Below, piece after piece: positions 8,366-17,538 of a stretch of DNA of 64,000 bases. A program made the position numbers and the translations under genes. Origin of the DNA: UBA8437 sp963582065 (GTDB lineage Bacteria > Planctomycetota > Planctomycetia > Planctomycetales > Planctomycetaceae); contig CAUZRQ010000004.1 of the NCBI GenBank assembly GCA_963582065.1, positions 1 through 64,000 of the forward strand, in the 5' to 3' direction. Below the pieces are notes generated by a model. The model ran no database searches and was not told where the DNA came from. It saw only the letters and a program-made list of their open reading frames with translations. Within the stretch, counting starts at the first letter, position 1. Each line of letters begins with the position of its first letter.

Positions 8366-9712
8366 ATGCCCACCCGGATTCTCAGCATCTCGGGCCTCCG
8401 CGGAATTGTCGGTGACGGGCTTGAACCCGGGTTCGTTTCGAGGTTCGCCCGAGCGGTGGGCCGATTGACCAACGGCGGCACGATCGTCGTTTCCCGCGAC
8501 GGACGGGACAGCGGGATGATGGTCCGTGAAGCCGTGCTGGCGGGACTGGCGGCAGAGGGGTGTCACGTGCTCGATGCCGGGATCGCCGCCACGCCCACCT
8601 GCGGGTTACTGGTCCGACGACTCGATGCCGCTGCCGGATTGCAGATCACCGCCAGCCACAACCCGGCCGGGTGGAACGGGCTGAAGCCATTCGATGCGGC
8701 CGGACGCGTGTTCAATGCGGAGATCGGAACGAAGCTGATCGAGGTGATCTCGTTTCTGGAAGACGAGCCGCTGAGAGAGGCGGGCGGAGTGGTGGAGACG
8801 ATCGACAGCCCCGGATCGGATCACCGGGATGCGGTGATGGAAATCGTCGATGTCCAGGCGATCCGTGTCCGGCGTCCCAGGGTCGTGCTGGACTGCAACC
8901 ACGGTTCGGGGGCTGCGCTGGGACCGGAATTGCTCGAGGCACTCGGTTGCGAGGTCACCGTGTTGGGTGGGACCCCGGATGGTGATTTTGCACATATGCC
9001 CGAACCGCTTGAAGAGCACCTCGGTGGACTGTGCCAGGCCGTTCTCGACCAGGATGCCGACGTGGGGTTCGCACAGGATCCGGATGCGGACCGATTGGCG
9101 ATTGTCGATCAGTCCGGACGGTATGTCGGCGAGGAATTGACGATGGCGCTGTCCGCCGACCGGGTGCTGTCCGTTCGGCCCGGTCCGGTCGTCGTCAACG
9201 GATCGAGCAGTCGGGTGACGGCCGACATCGTCGCGAGGCACCCGGGAAGTTCGTTTCACCGGTCCCACGTCGGTGAGGCGAACGTCGTGGCAATGATGGA
9301 CGACGTGGGAGCGGTCTTGGGGGGTGAGGGAAACGGCGGGGTCATCGATCCGCGGGTGGGAGATATCCGGGACAGTTTCGTCGGCATGGCACTGGTGCTC
9401 GAGGGGCTGGCAACGGATGGCCGCAGCCTTTCGGAGTGGGTCGACGGTTTTCCGGTGTACGAGATCGTCAAGCGGAAGGTCCCCTGCCCTGCCGATCGTG
9501 TGCCGGCGGCGGTCGAGGCCTTGCGGAGGGCTTTCGACGACGCGACGGTCACCGAGGGTGATGGCCTGAGGCTCGATTGGGAGGATCGCTGGGTGCAGGT
9601 CCGCGGCAGCAACACCGAACCGATTGTGCGGGTGATCTCGGAGGCTCCCGATGCGGCCGTGGCTCACCGGCTTTGCGATTCGGTCGTCGAACGGGTCCAG
9701 GAGGCTCTGTAG
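8366..9712 (+). CDS. Phosphohexomutase (phosphoglucosamine/phosphomannomutase family)
   Basis: Cytoplasmic enzyme of 448 residues, the usual length for the alpha-D-phosphohexomutase family, which moves a phosphate between C1 and C6 of a hexose via a phosphoserine. Seen: the N-terminal G-L-R-G-I-V-G segment, the active-site T-A-S-H-N-P with Ser97, the metal-binding D-P-D-A-D-R loop in domain 2, the sugar-binding G-E-G-N-G-G segment in domain 3 and the phosphate-binding R-G-S-N-T-E-P near the C terminus. All key residues are therefore present. I cannot separate GlmM-type (glucosamine-6-P) from phosphomannomutase activity by eye; the GEGNGG loop is compatible with either. It starts 23 bases after the coil protein, with GAGGA before the ATG, so it may share that transcript. 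It converges on the next gene with only 4 bases between the stops. Confidence 0.9.
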   Translation: MPTRILSISGLRGIVGDGLEPGFVSRFARAVGRLTNGGTIVVSRDGRDSGMMVREAVLAGLAAEGCHVLDAGIAATPTCGLLVRRLDAAAGLQITASHNPAGWNGLKPFDAAGRVFNAEIGTKLIEVISFLEDEPLREAGGVVETIDSPGSDHRDAVMEIVDVQAIRVRRPRVVLDCNHGSGAALGPELLEALGCEVTVLGGTPDGDFAHMPEPLEEHLGGLCQAVLDQDADVGFAQDPDADRLAIVDQSGRYVGEELTMALSADRVLSVRPGPVVVNGSSSRVTADIVARHPGSSFHRSHVGEANVVAMMDDVGAVLGGEGNGGVIDPRVGDIRDSFVGMALVLEGLATDGRSLSEWVDGFPVYEIVKRKVPCPADRVPAAVEALRRAFDDATVTEGDGLRLDWEDRWVQVRGSNTEPIVRVISEAPDAAVAHRLCDSVVERVQEAL

Positions 9713-9716
9713 CCGG

Positions 9717-11081
9717 CTACAGCGTCTTCAGGAACTCGAGCACGGCGCGTTTCTCGGGTTCGGTCAGCCTGTCGGGGAACAGGTGCCCCGCAGCACTCTT
9801 GCCGCGCTTGGAGGTGTCGAAGTACCGCCGCCTCGTGCGGACTGTCTTGACCGAAGCCGGCACCGAGTCGAATGTCTCGATGGCCATTCCGACCCGTTTG
9901 TGATCGAACGAATCGGACGTCCGTTTCCAGACCGCCGGCCGCTCTTTCGGGTGCAGCATGTGCCACAGTGTCGGCACCGAGCCGTTGTGGAGATACGGTG
10001 CCGTGGCCCAGATGCCATCCAGGGGTGGGGCGAGGTAACCGACGGGCTTCACGACGACCGGGTCCTTTCCGTAGCGGCTTAGCCAGCCGGTTTCCATCCA
10101 ACGTCGATGATCGACCGTCAACGCGTTGAGCCGGACCGGATCGGTTCCGATGGTCTCGATGGCAACGACCCGCTGGGGGTACTTTCGCCTGTCTCCGTAG
10201 CTGCCGTGGCACGACGCGCAGTTCTTGCCGAAGATCTCTCGACCCGTCGCAGCCAGGCTGCGGTCGATGCTGCCCGTGTATTTCGGTGGCCTGAGCGAGT
10301 CGATCCAGGCCAGGATGTCGCGGAAGGCCGGTTCCCAGGACTCCAGTGTTTTGGGGCTGGTTGAAGGCAGCAGCATGAACTGCATCAGCACGCGGTGGTT
10401 CTTGGGCGCGAATGCGTCACAGTAGAGAGCTGTCTTGTGTCGCACGTTCCACAGTGGCGGGGCATCCATGTCGTGGTGCATCAGCTTCGGAGGCCGCCGG
10501 TCAAGGTGGACGACCATGTCCTTGTCGCGGTAGTTGCCCAGGACGATTCCGAAGACGACCGAGTTGGTCGTGCCGCGGGTGGTGGAGAGCGGGAGGGTGA
10601 TCGAGACGATGTCGAGATGGGACAGCGGCTTGAACATCTTGATCTTGGTACGACGGACATCCTCGACCAGGGTCTGCAGGTCCAGGTGCGTGTTGGGCAG
10701 TCCGAGGATCACTCGGCCCCCGATCCTGCCGGCGTGGCAGGTCAGGCAGTTCATGGCCCAGCCACCGGCCGCCACCGGGACATGCCCCAGTGCGGGGACC
10801 GTCGTGGGGTCCTTGGCGTCGGGGTCGGGCATCAGGCCGTAGTGGTCCAGTGTCATCCGTCGCCGCGTCGCCAGGTTGGCATCTGCGGCCCGGTTGCGGT
10901 CGGGTGCCGGCCAGTTGGTCCACAGCCTGTCGAAGACGACCTGGTCGAAGTCGGCCGGCAGGTAGGGCCGGGTGCGGAGCCAGCGGTAGCCTCGCGCGGC
11001 TGCGTCTTCGGCCCGGGTCGAAGAAGCGGCGGCCAGGATCACGAGCCAGCTGATGAGAAGGGAGATACGGATCATGGTCAT
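9717..11081 (-). CDS. Di-haem c-type cytochrome, RoxA/cytochrome c peroxidase-like
   Basis: Exported protein of about 454 residues. The start at 11081 gives an ATGA overlap with the upstream dehydratase stop; a second ATG two codons later is also possible. A signal peptide ends near Thr-Arg-Ala-Glu. Two haem c sites are visible, C-L-T-C-H at 112-116 and C-A-S-C-H at 288-292, and the segment 'APYLHNGSVPTLW' is characteristic of the di-haem cytochrome c peroxidase/RoxA (rubber oxygenase) superfamily. The family uses periplasmic haem to reduce peroxide, oxidise small substrates or cleave polymers; the substrate here is unknown. It is the last gene of a three-gene coupled unit with a sugar-acid dehydratase and a PIG-L deacetylase, an unusual partner set that hints at an oxidative step in sugar use (inference). 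Confidence 0.78.
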   Translation of the reverse strand: MTMIRISLLISWLVILAAASSTRAEDAAARGYRWLRTRPYLPADFDQVVFDRLWTNWPAPDRNRAADANLATRRRMTLDHYGLMPDPDAKDPTTVPALGHVPVAAGGWAMNCLTCHAGRIGGRVILGLPNTHLDLQTLVEDVRRTKIKMFKPLSHLDIVSITLPLSTTRGTTNSVVFGIVLGNYRDKDMVVHLDRRPPKLMHHDMDAPPLWNVRHKTALYCDAFAPKNHRVLMQFMLLPSTSPKTLESWEPAFRDILAWIDSLRPPKYTGSIDRSLAATGREIFGKNCASCHGSYGDRRKYPQRVVAIETIGTDPVRLNALTVDHRRWMETGWLSRYGKDPVVVKPVGYLAPPLDGIWATAPYLHNGSVPTLWHMLHPKERPAVWKRTSDSFDHKRVGMAIETFDSVPASVKTVRTRRRYFDTSKRGKSAAGHLFPDRLTEPEKRAVLEFLKTL

Positions 11082-13036
11082 TTCAGGGCATCGGACAACG
11101 CATCGGGGTCGTAGACACATCCACCCCATGTACCGCCGCTGAGTTGCTGTAATAACGCCCAAAGCCGGGTTTCGGGTGGCAGATCGGGGTCGGCGGCCAG
11201 ATCGGGGCGAGGATCTCGCGCCGCCAGTCGCTGCCGTCCGTCCTGGGCGTCGAATCGTTCCTCGCCCTCTCCGACCAGGTCGATCTGGCCTTCGAGATGA
11301 ATGGTGTCGACGGCGATCTGAATGGTGTCTCCGTCGACCAGCTTGCCGATCGGTCCCCCGGCGAGGGCCTCGGGACCGACATGTCCGATGCAGGCCCCGG
11401 TCGAGACTCCCGAAAACCGGGCGTCGGTAATAACGGCCACGTGCTTGCCGAAGTCAAGATACCGAAGGGCGGCGGTGATCTGGTAGGTCTCCTCCATCCC
11501 CGCCCCCAGCGGTCCACGGCAGATCAGCACGACGATGTCGCCGGATTGGATTGGCTGGTCGGTCTGTCCCTTGATGGCGGCAATCGCATCACGTTCGGTC
11601 GTGAAGACCCTGGCGGGCCCGGTCATGCGGAACACCCCGTCGTCGTCGACCACGTCGGGGTCGATCGCTGTGCTCTTGATCACCGAACCTTCCGGCGCCA
11701 GGTTGCCGACCGGAAATGTCATCGTGCTGGTCAGTCCCCGCTGGCGGGCGGTGACAGGGTCGATGATCACGTCATCGGGATCGACGCCGTCGCGGCTGGT
11801 CAGCAATTCCCGGAGTCGAGAGCGGCGATCGGACTGTTCCCACCACTCGAGCGATTCTCCCAGTGAGTGCCCGGTGACGGTCATCACGTCCAGGTGCAGC
11901 AGTTCCAGTTCTCTGAGGTGCAGCATCAGTTCGGGCACGCCGCCGGCCAGGAAGAACTGGACGGTGGGGTGTCCGACGGGGCCGTTGGGCAGCACGTCGA
12001 CCAGGCGTGGAACCTGTTGGTTGATCCGGTTCCAGTCGTCGACGGTGGGTCGTGTTCGTCCGGCGGCGAACGCGATCGCAGGCAGGTGCAGAAGCAGGTT
12101 CGTCGAACCGCCGCAGGCGGCGTGGAGCACCATGGCGTTTTCTATCGCCTGGTCGCTGAGAATGTCGGCGACGCTGATGCGAGCGGCGGACAACTCGACC
12201 AGTGCCCGGGCGCTGCGGACGGCGTTGTCGAGCCAGATGGGTTGTCCGGAGGGTGCCAGTGCGGAGTGGGGCAGGCACAGGCCGAGAGCTTCGGCGACGA
12301 CCTGCGCTGTGCCTGCGGTTCCCAGAAACTGGCAGCCGCCGCCCGGAGATGCACACGCGCGGCAACCCACATCGGCGGCGTATTCGAGCGTGATTTCGTC
12401 GTGGGCAAACCGGGCGCCGATCGATTGCACCTTGCCGGCGTCCTCCCCGTCGTCGACCGGAAGGGTGACGCCGCCGGGAACGATGATCGTGGGCAGCTTG
12501 TGATGAGAGGCCAGGGCGATCATCATCGCCGGCAGCCCCTTGTCGCAGGTGGCCACCCCCAGTACGCCACGACGTGTGGGCAGCGAGCGGATCAGGCGGT
12601 TGAGCACCATCGCGGCATCGTTGCGGTAGGGCAGGCTGTCCATCATTGCCGTGGTGCCCTGGGACCGACCGTCGCAGGGATCGCTGACGAACGCCGCGAA
12701 CGGGATCGACTCGTTTCGGTCGAATTCGCGGGCTGCTGCCTGCATCAGCAGGCCGACTTCCCAGTGGCCGGTGTGGTACCCCAGGGCGATCGGCCGTCCA
12801 TCCTCGGCACGGATGCCACCCTGGGTGCTCAGCAGCAGGTACTGCGGCCGGGTCAATTGATCGGGGGTCCAGCCCATCCCGGCATCCTGGGTCATGCCGA
12901 AGATATCACCGCTGGGACGGTCACGGAGCATCTCGGGTGTCAACGGAAGCGAACCGGTTGGCCCGGATGCGGACGTGTGGATGTCGAACAGGTCGTGTTG
13001 GTCGGTGTCGAGTAGTGCAGCGAGTGACATGGCCAT
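11078..13036 (-). CDS. Sugar-acid dehydratase of the IlvD/Edd superfamily, YjhG/YagF type (xylonate dehydratase-like)
   Basis: Cytoplasmic iron-sulfur dehydratase of 652 residues. The length matches the YjhG/YagF branch (about 655) rather than IlvD (about 560-610). Seen: 'PLTPEMLRDRPSGDIFGMTQ' near the N terminus, V-S-D-P-C-D-G-R-S-Q-G-T, A-S-C/T-C-D-K-G-L-P-A, G-C-R-A-C-A-S-P-G-G-G-C-Q-F, and near the end the A-R-F-S-G-V-S-T-G-A-C-I-G-H block; these are very close to the E. coli D-xylonate dehydratases as I remember them. The reaction in that branch is dehydration of D-xylonate (or a related aldonate) to the 2-keto-3-deoxy acid. Start at 13036: GGGAG lies 9 bases upstream and the start codon shares a base with the upstream stop (TGATG), implying translational coupling. 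It also overlaps the downstream cytochrome by ATGA. Substrate is inferred from family only. Confidence 0.9.
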   Translation of the reverse strand: MAMSLAALLDTDQHDLFDIHTSASGPTGSLPLTPEMLRDRPSGDIFGMTQDAGMGWTPDQLTRPQYLLLSTQGGIRAEDGRPIALGYHTGHWEVGLLMQAAAREFDRNESIPFAAFVSDPCDGRSQGTTAMMDSLPYRNDAAMVLNRLIRSLPTRRGVLGVATCDKGLPAMMIALASHHKLPTIIVPGGVTLPVDDGEDAGKVQSIGARFAHDEITLEYAADVGCRACASPGGGCQFLGTAGTAQVVAEALGLCLPHSALAPSGQPIWLDNAVRSARALVELSAARISVADILSDQAIENAMVLHAACGGSTNLLLHLPAIAFAAGRTRPTVDDWNRINQQVPRLVDVLPNGPVGHPTVQFFLAGGVPELMLHLRELELLHLDVMTVTGHSLGESLEWWEQSDRRSRLRELLTSRDGVDPDDVIIDPVTARQRGLTSTMTFPVGNLAPEGSVIKSTAIDPDVVDDDGVFRMTGPARVFTTERDAIAAIKGQTDQPIQSGDIVVLICRGPLGAGMEETYQITAALRYLDFGKHVAVITDARFSGVSTGACIGHVGPEALAGGPIGKLVDGDTIQIAVDTIHLEGQIDLVGEGEERFDAQDGRQRLAARDPRPDLAADPDLPPETRLWALLQQLSGGTWGGCVYDPDALSDALK

Positions 13037-13875
13037 CAGGCAGATCTCCCATCGGTAATGATGAACGGGAACAGCCTCGCGATGGCGTCCTCGTCGAGCG
13101 GCGCACCGTATTCGCAGCCCTCGAACGCTTCGATCCACTTCATCGCCCCGCCCCGTTCTTCTCCGTACTGACGGACCAGCAACTCTCGGTGACGATCGGC
13201 CCGGCCGCCGATCCACTGTTGGTACTTTTCGGTGGCGTAGGCATGCCGCCCGGCCTCGTCTTCAGGCACGGTGTCCTCGGGCCACATGTTGTGGGGCAGC
13301 CATTCGAAGAACTGGCTGATGTGGCAGCAGAGCATCTCGACGATCCGGTCGATCACCGGTTCGACATCGACGGCGACAGTGGGCGAGAAGGGATAGGGTC
13401 GAGTGAAGTCGTCGGGCAGGTAGGCGATCACCGGGTTGTGAGTCAGGGCGGGTGTGTCGGAGGCGACCGCCGGCACGGTGACCATGTAGGCGGCATCGCA
13501 GACCAGGGTCCCGGTGTAGCGATGGTCGGGATGGTAGTCGTTGGGTCGATGGGTCAGTACCAGGTCCGGCGCCTCGCGACGGATCAGCCGAATCAGATCG
13601 GTGCGGTTTTCCAGCGTCGCCTCGAGGCCGCCGTCAGGGTGATCCAGGACCAGGTAGGGTATGCCCATGGTGGCGCCGGCCGCCAGGGCCTCCTTGCGGC
13701 GGATCTCGGCCAGGCGGTCCCCCGGAATCTCGTGGTGGCCCGAGCGGCCGTCGGTCATGCTCACGAAGGTGACCGAGTGTCCCAGCGCTCGCCAGAGAGC
13801 GGCTGATCCGCCGGCCGAGAGGTCGCAGTCGTCGGGGTGGGCTCCGATGACCAGGATCTTCAATGGGGTGCTCAT
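13036..13875 (-). CDS. PIG-L (LmbE-like) family deacetylase
   Basis: Protein of 279 residues with the zinc-binding signature G-A-H-P-D-D right after the first beta strand, followed by D-L-S-A-G-G, and the third metal ligand region 'H-P-D-H-R-Y-T'. PIG-L enzymes remove N-acetyl groups from sugars such as GlcNAc-inositol or chitobiose-type substrates, usually in the cytoplasm; no signal peptide is visible here. It is the first gene of the coupled unit with the YjhG-type dehydratase and the di-haem cytochrome, so a sugar-derived substrate fits. It is divergent from nadA. The substrate cannot be called from sequence. Confidence 0.88.
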   Translation of the reverse strand: MSTPLKILVIGAHPDDCDLSAGGSAALWRALGHSVTFVSMTDGRSGHHEIPGDRLAEIRRKEALAAGATMGIPYLVLDHPDGGLEATLENRTDLIRLIRREAPDLVLTHRPNDYHPDHRYTGTLVCDAAYMVTVPAVASDTPALTHNPVIAYLPDDFTRPYPFSPTVAVDVEPVIDRIVEMLCCHISQFFEWLPHNMWPEDTVPEDEAGRHAYATEKYQQWIGGRADRHRELLVRQYGEERGGAMKWIEAFEGCEYGAPLDEDAIARLFPFIITDGRSA

Positions 13876-13976
13876 GGTGAGATGATCGCGTTCGGGCCTT
13901 GAGGGAGAACTTCACTTTTAACACCGTCGGCGGGCTTTCTCAAACTAGTTCGGTTTCTGGGCGGCAGCACCGTGCG

Positions 13977-13982
13977 TATAAT
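13977..13982 (+). promoter_or_regulatory. Perfect -10 box (TATAAT) upstream of nadA
   Basis: TATAAT sits 47 bases before the nadA start in the divergent 154-base gap; the expected -35 zone around 13954 (GTTTCTG) is poor, so the promoter may rely on the -10 alone or on an activator. The predicted leader of about 40 bases includes the AGGA ribosome site at 14021. Confidence 0.5.
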
Positions 13983-14029
13983 TGGCGGCAGGACGACTCG
14001 GGAAGGTCTCTCAACCGAACAGGAACACC

Positions 14030-15022
14030 ATGTCGCAGGGAGCGGTGATTGATTCGATTGGCGTCGACGAGGATCCGCTGGATCTGATGGACGAGATCGA
14101 TGCGCTGAAACGGGACCGGGATGTCACGATCCTGGCGCATTATTACGTCGACGGAGAGATCCAGGACGTGGCCGACTTCACCGGCGACAGCCTGAAGCTG
14201 GCTCGGGATGCGACTCGGGTCGAGACATCGACGATTCTCTTCAGCGGTGTTCATTTCATGGCCGAAACGGCCAAGATGCTCAATCCCGACAAGACCGTGC
14301 TGCTGCCCGACCTGCAGGCAGGGTGTTCACTGGCCGAGAGTTGCACGGCCCAGGTACTGGAGGCACGTCAGCAGGAACTGCGGGCCGCCGGTCATGATTT
14401 TCAGACCGTCGCCTATATCAACACGTCCGCGGCGGTCAAGTCGCTGTGTGACTGGATCGTCACGAGCGGGAATGCCCGCGAGGTGATTGAAGAGCGAGTG
14501 CCGGGGGACAAGGAGATCCTGTTCGTACCCGATCAGCACCTCGGTCGGTACCTGCAGGAGGTGACCGGTCGCGAGATGATCCTGTGGCCCGGATCGTGCA
14601 TGGTGCACGAGGTCTTCAGCCTGCAGGACCTGAACCGGGCTCGGCGAAACAACCCCGAAGCGGTGGTGATCTCGCATCCCGAGTGCCCACACAACATTCT
14701 CGAGGTCAGCGATTTCATCGGTGGGACCGAGGCCATGCGGCGGGAGGTGGTTTCGGTGGAGACGCCGACGACTTTCCTGGTGGCGACCGAAGCGAACATG
14801 ATTTATGCCCTCGAGCAGTCGGCTCCGCATCACACGTTTGTGCCGGTACCGGGAATCCTGGCCTCGACCGGCGAGACCTGCGCCTGCAACCGCTGTCCGC
14901 ACATGGCGTTGAACACGCTGTCAGCGGTTCGGGACTGTTTGCGGGACGGCACGCCGGAGATCACCTGGCAGCCGTGTTTCGAATCGGCTCGCGATGTGGT
15001 CGCACGCAGTCTGCTCAACTGA
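14030..15022 (+). CDS. nadA: Quinolinate synthase
   Basis: Cytoplasmic enzyme of 330 residues that condenses iminoaspartate with dihydroxyacetone phosphate to quinolinate in de novo NAD synthesis, using a [4Fe-4S] cluster. Seen: 'ILAHYYVDGEIQDVADFTGDS' at the N terminus and the three cluster cysteines in G-C-S-L-A-E-S, W-P-G-S-C-M-V-H-E and the C-terminal C-A-C-N-R-C-P-H region, plus 'SHPECP'. Full length for the family. The ATG at 14030 was preferred over an in-frame TTG at 13982 because AGGA is 5 bases upstream and the protein then matches the usual N terminus. nadB and nadC are not in the window; nadK lies about 13 kb away. Confidence 0.95.
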   Translation: MSQGAVIDSIGVDEDPLDLMDEIDALKRDRDVTILAHYYVDGEIQDVADFTGDSLKLARDATRVETSTILFSGVHFMAETAKMLNPDKTVLLPDLQAGCSLAESCTAQVLEARQQELRAAGHDFQTVAYINTSAAVKSLCDWIVTSGNAREVIEERVPGDKEILFVPDQHLGRYLQEVTGREMILWPGSCMVHEVFSLQDLNRARRNNPEAVVISHPECPHNILEVSDFIGGTEAMRREVVSVETPTTFLVATEANMIYALEQSAPHHTFVPVPGILASTGETCACNRCPHMALNTLSAVRDCLRDGTPEITWQPCFESARDVVARSLLN

Positions 15023-15241
15023 CCGGCACAACCGCTACCACGTGCCGGACGGACGCGGTTCACTTGTCGCGATCGTACGGGGTTGCCCAATCCGCTGTGC
15101 CCGCGGCGGTGGTACGACTGGTTACCTGACGGAATCTCGAGGGGACCGGGACTCGCCAGGCCGATATTCGACTACGGTGGCGCCCGCTCACAGGTGCAGG
15201 TCGAACGGCGTCGCCAAGGTCGTGAGTTGAGGATAGACATC

Positions 15242-16318
15242 ATGATGTGCGGAGTCCGTCCGGGACGGGGACGGCGTTGGGTCGTCTCGTGCGCCGGAGT
15301 CCTGTTTGCTTACTTGTCGGTCTTGTCATGCAACGGAAATCCGGCCCTGGCCGCCGAGAAGTCGGCCAAGGCTGCTCCGGTCAATTTCTGGATCATCAGT
15401 TCCCGCAGTTGCCCACTGGGAACCAAGGTCGTCCAGGGTGCTGGTTTTGATTACCTGCGTTATGACCGGGACGGAACTCCGTCGTGGGGCGACGAGAAGC
15501 AGTTCCACAAGTCGCTGGTCGAGAGTGCTCCGATCTGCGTGTCGGTGCATGGAAGTTTCGTCGATTGGGGCGACGTGGCCACAGACGGCCTGCTGACGGC
15601 CAAGTGGTTGCGAGATGCCGCACCCGGACGCCCACTCAACGTGGTCGTCTTTTCGTGGAAAAGCACCGGTCCGTTCACGGTAACCAGCTTTCCGCTGATG
15701 TTCTCGGCTCTGCCACAGATCGATGCCGAATTGCTGGGACGCCGCAGTGCGTTCATCGGCCTGTACCTGGGTCGGTTGATCGCCGACCTGCCGACGCGTC
15801 ACCCGGTGACGCTGATCGGGCACAGCCACGGTTGCCGCACGGTGTCGTCGGCACTTCACGTGTTGGGCGGCGGGCAGGTCCAGGGATATATCCTGGCAGA
15901 CCGTCCGAAGCACACGCGACGGATCCGCGCCATTTTTGCTGCTGCCGCGATGGATCACCACTGGTTGAACCCCGATCAGCGGTATGGCCGTGCGATCGAC
16001 GTGGCCGAGACGATCCTCAACCTCAGGAATCACCGCGACACGGTGCTGAAGATCTACCCGCTGCGTCATCCGCTCTCGAACAAGGCCCTGGCCAACGTCG
16101 GTTTCACTGCCCAGGACCGGGTCGTGATGGGACGGCGTTCAAAGCGGGTGCAGGAACTCGACGTCAGTGGCGTTGTTGGTTCCAGCCACGGTTGGCCGGC
16201 CTACTACGCGCGTCCGGAGATCGCCCGCTTGTTGGTTAAGCACGTCTACTTTCTGCCGGCCAAGTCGGGAACCAAGTCGTCGACCAAGGATAAGGCGATC
16301 GAAACGCGGATTCGCTAG
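15242..16318 (+). CDS. Exported alpha/beta-hydrolase-fold protein
   Basis: About 358 residues. The start at 15242 has GAGGAT 8 bases upstream and gives an export signal with Arg-rich n-region and a hydrophobic core ending V-L-S-C or A-L-A-A, so either a lipoprotein or a cleaved secreted protein. The nucleophile elbow G-H-S-H-G (Ser near residue 200) lies after 'P-V-T-L-I-G', and a C-terminal 'SSHGW' could supply the catalytic His; together these mark an alpha/beta hydrolase related in outline to DUF900-type serine hydrolases. Substrate unknown. It is preceded by a 219-base gap after nadA in which I see no other gene, and is followed after 45 bases by a flavoprotein. Confidence 0.7.
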   Translation: MMCGVRPGRGRRWVVSCAGVLFAYLSVLSCNGNPALAAEKSAKAAPVNFWIISSRSCPLGTKVVQGAGFDYLRYDRDGTPSWGDEKQFHKSLVESAPICVSVHGSFVDWGDVATDGLLTAKWLRDAAPGRPLNVVVFSWKSTGPFTVTSFPLMFSALPQIDAELLGRRSAFIGLYLGRLIADLPTRHPVTLIGHSHGCRTVSSALHVLGGGQVQGYILADRPKHTRRIRAIFAAAAMDHHWLNPDQRYGRAIDVAETILNLRNHRDTVLKIYPLRHPLSNKALANVGFTAQDRVVMGRRSKRVQELDVSGVVGSSHGWPAYYARPEIARLLVKHVYFLPAKSGTKSSTKDKAIETRIR

Positions 16319-16363
16319 GATGCGAGAGCGAGACCTCGCTCCATCTTCCGGTGAGCCCTCCCG

Positions 16364-17443
16364 ATGACGACTCCGCCCCCCCCTGCTCCATCCGGTTCGG
16401 ATGGAGCAGGTGTCTACGACCGTCTCCGAAGCTACCAGTGGAATTACGACCATCCGCCCGAGTCGGTCGAAGTGCCGCTGGAACCGATGGATGGGAAATG
16501 GACCTTTTGTGGGCGGGAGGTGGGTTCGCCCCTGGGAATGCCGGCTGGTCCACTGCTCAACGGACAGTGGATTCTTTATTACGCCGCGCTGGGCTTTGAC
16601 GTCCTGACCTACAAGACCGTCCGCAGCAGCCAGCGGGCGTGCTACGACCTGCCGAACCTGCAGCCGGTCGAAACCGGTCCTTTGCAGGGGCACGAGACCG
16701 AGGTGCCCGGCTGTGAGCCGATGGAAGGCAGCTGGGCGGTGTCTTTCGGCATGCCGTCACAGGAGCCGGATTCGTGGCGGCGTGATATCGAATGGACGCG
16801 CGAGCACCTGCCGGACGAAAAACTGCTGAGCGTGTCGGTGGTGGCGACGATCCAGCCCGGATGGACGATCGACGACACGGCCGATGACTATGCAAGGTGT
16901 GCTCAGTGGGCGGCCGAGAGCGGGGCGGATTGCGTCGAGACGAACTTCAGTTGCCCGAATGTCAGCACCGCCGACGGCCAGTTGTACCAGGTGCCCGACG
17001 ACGCAGCGGTTGTCGCTCAACGGGTCCGCGAAGCGCTGGGACGGACCCCTTACGTTATCAAGATCGGCCATATGCCCGAGGCGGATCGTGCCCGCGAGTT
17101 GCTGCGGGCGATCACTCCCCACATCGACGGCATCGCCATGACCAACAGCGTGGCCACGACGGTGCGGATGCCCGATGGAGAGATGCTCTTTGACGGTCTC
17201 CCGCGAGGGATCTGCGGGAAAGCCACCCGCGAGGCGTCTCTGGAACAGACCCGTCTCTTTGCCAACCTGGTTCGCGAAGAGGAGATGGGCGTGTCGCTGG
17301 TCGGAGTCGGCGGCGCGTCGACGGCCACCGACGTCGCTGCCTATCTCGAGGCGGGCGCCGAGTCGGTTCATATCGCCACAGCGGCCATGGTCAACCCGTT
17401 GACGGCTCAGCAGATACGCCGGGATTGGGATCGAACGGAGTAG
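16364..17443 (+). CDS. Dihydroorotate dehydrogenase-like FMN protein
   Basis: Cytoplasmic TIM-barrel flavoprotein of 359 residues. Seen: 'PLGMPAGPL' and 'YKTVRS' at the start of the barrel, the substrate loop E-T-N-F-S-C-P-N, and C-terminal FMN-phosphate segments 'V-G-V-G-G-A-S-T' and 'I-A-T-A-A'. This is the layout of the DHODH/dihydropyrimidine dehydrogenase family, which oxidises dihydroorotate or reduces pyrimidines. The sequence between the first strands is unlike textbook PyrD, and no other pyr gene is nearby, so it may be a paralogue with a different substrate. ATG at 16364; no strong ribosome site is visible. Confidence 0.72.
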   Translation: MTTPPPPAPSGSDGAGVYDRLRSYQWNYDHPPESVEVPLEPMDGKWTFCGREVGSPLGMPAGPLLNGQWILYYAALGFDVLTYKTVRSSQRACYDLPNLQPVETGPLQGHETEVPGCEPMEGSWAVSFGMPSQEPDSWRRDIEWTREHLPDEKLLSVSVVATIQPGWTIDDTADDYARCAQWAAESGADCVETNFSCPNVSTADGQLYQVPDDAAVVAQRVREALGRTPYVIKIGHMPEADRARELLRAITPHIDGIAMTNSVATTVRMPDGEMLFDGLPRGICGKATREASLEQTRLFANLVREEEMGVSLVGVGGASTATDVAAYLEAGAESVHIATAAMVNPLTAQQIRRDWDRTE

Positions 17444-17476
17444 GGCTCGCGGTGTGCGACTGCTCAACAGAATCAA

Positions 17477-17505
17477 TTGATTCACCTCGCCGAATTGTCG
17501 ATAAT
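17477..17505 (+). promoter_or_regulatory. Sigma70-like promoter for the DUF1501 gene
   Basis: TTGATT at 17477-17482 and GATAAT at 17500-17505 are separated by 17 bases, 4/6 and 5/6 matches to consensus. Predicted transcription start near 17512 would leave a leader of about 27 bases containing the strong AGGAGGG. Confidence 0.6.
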
Positions 17506-17523
17506 CAAGTCCCAAGGATGTTC

Positions 17524-17530
17524 AGGAGGG
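17524..17530 (+). promoter_or_regulatory. Ribosome binding site deciding a TTG start
   Basis: AGGAGGG lies 8 bases before TTG at 17539; no ATG or GTG in frame is as well placed, and the TTG opens the Tat-type N terminus of the DUF1501 protein. Confidence 0.7.
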
Positions 17531-17538
17531 AGTAACCG

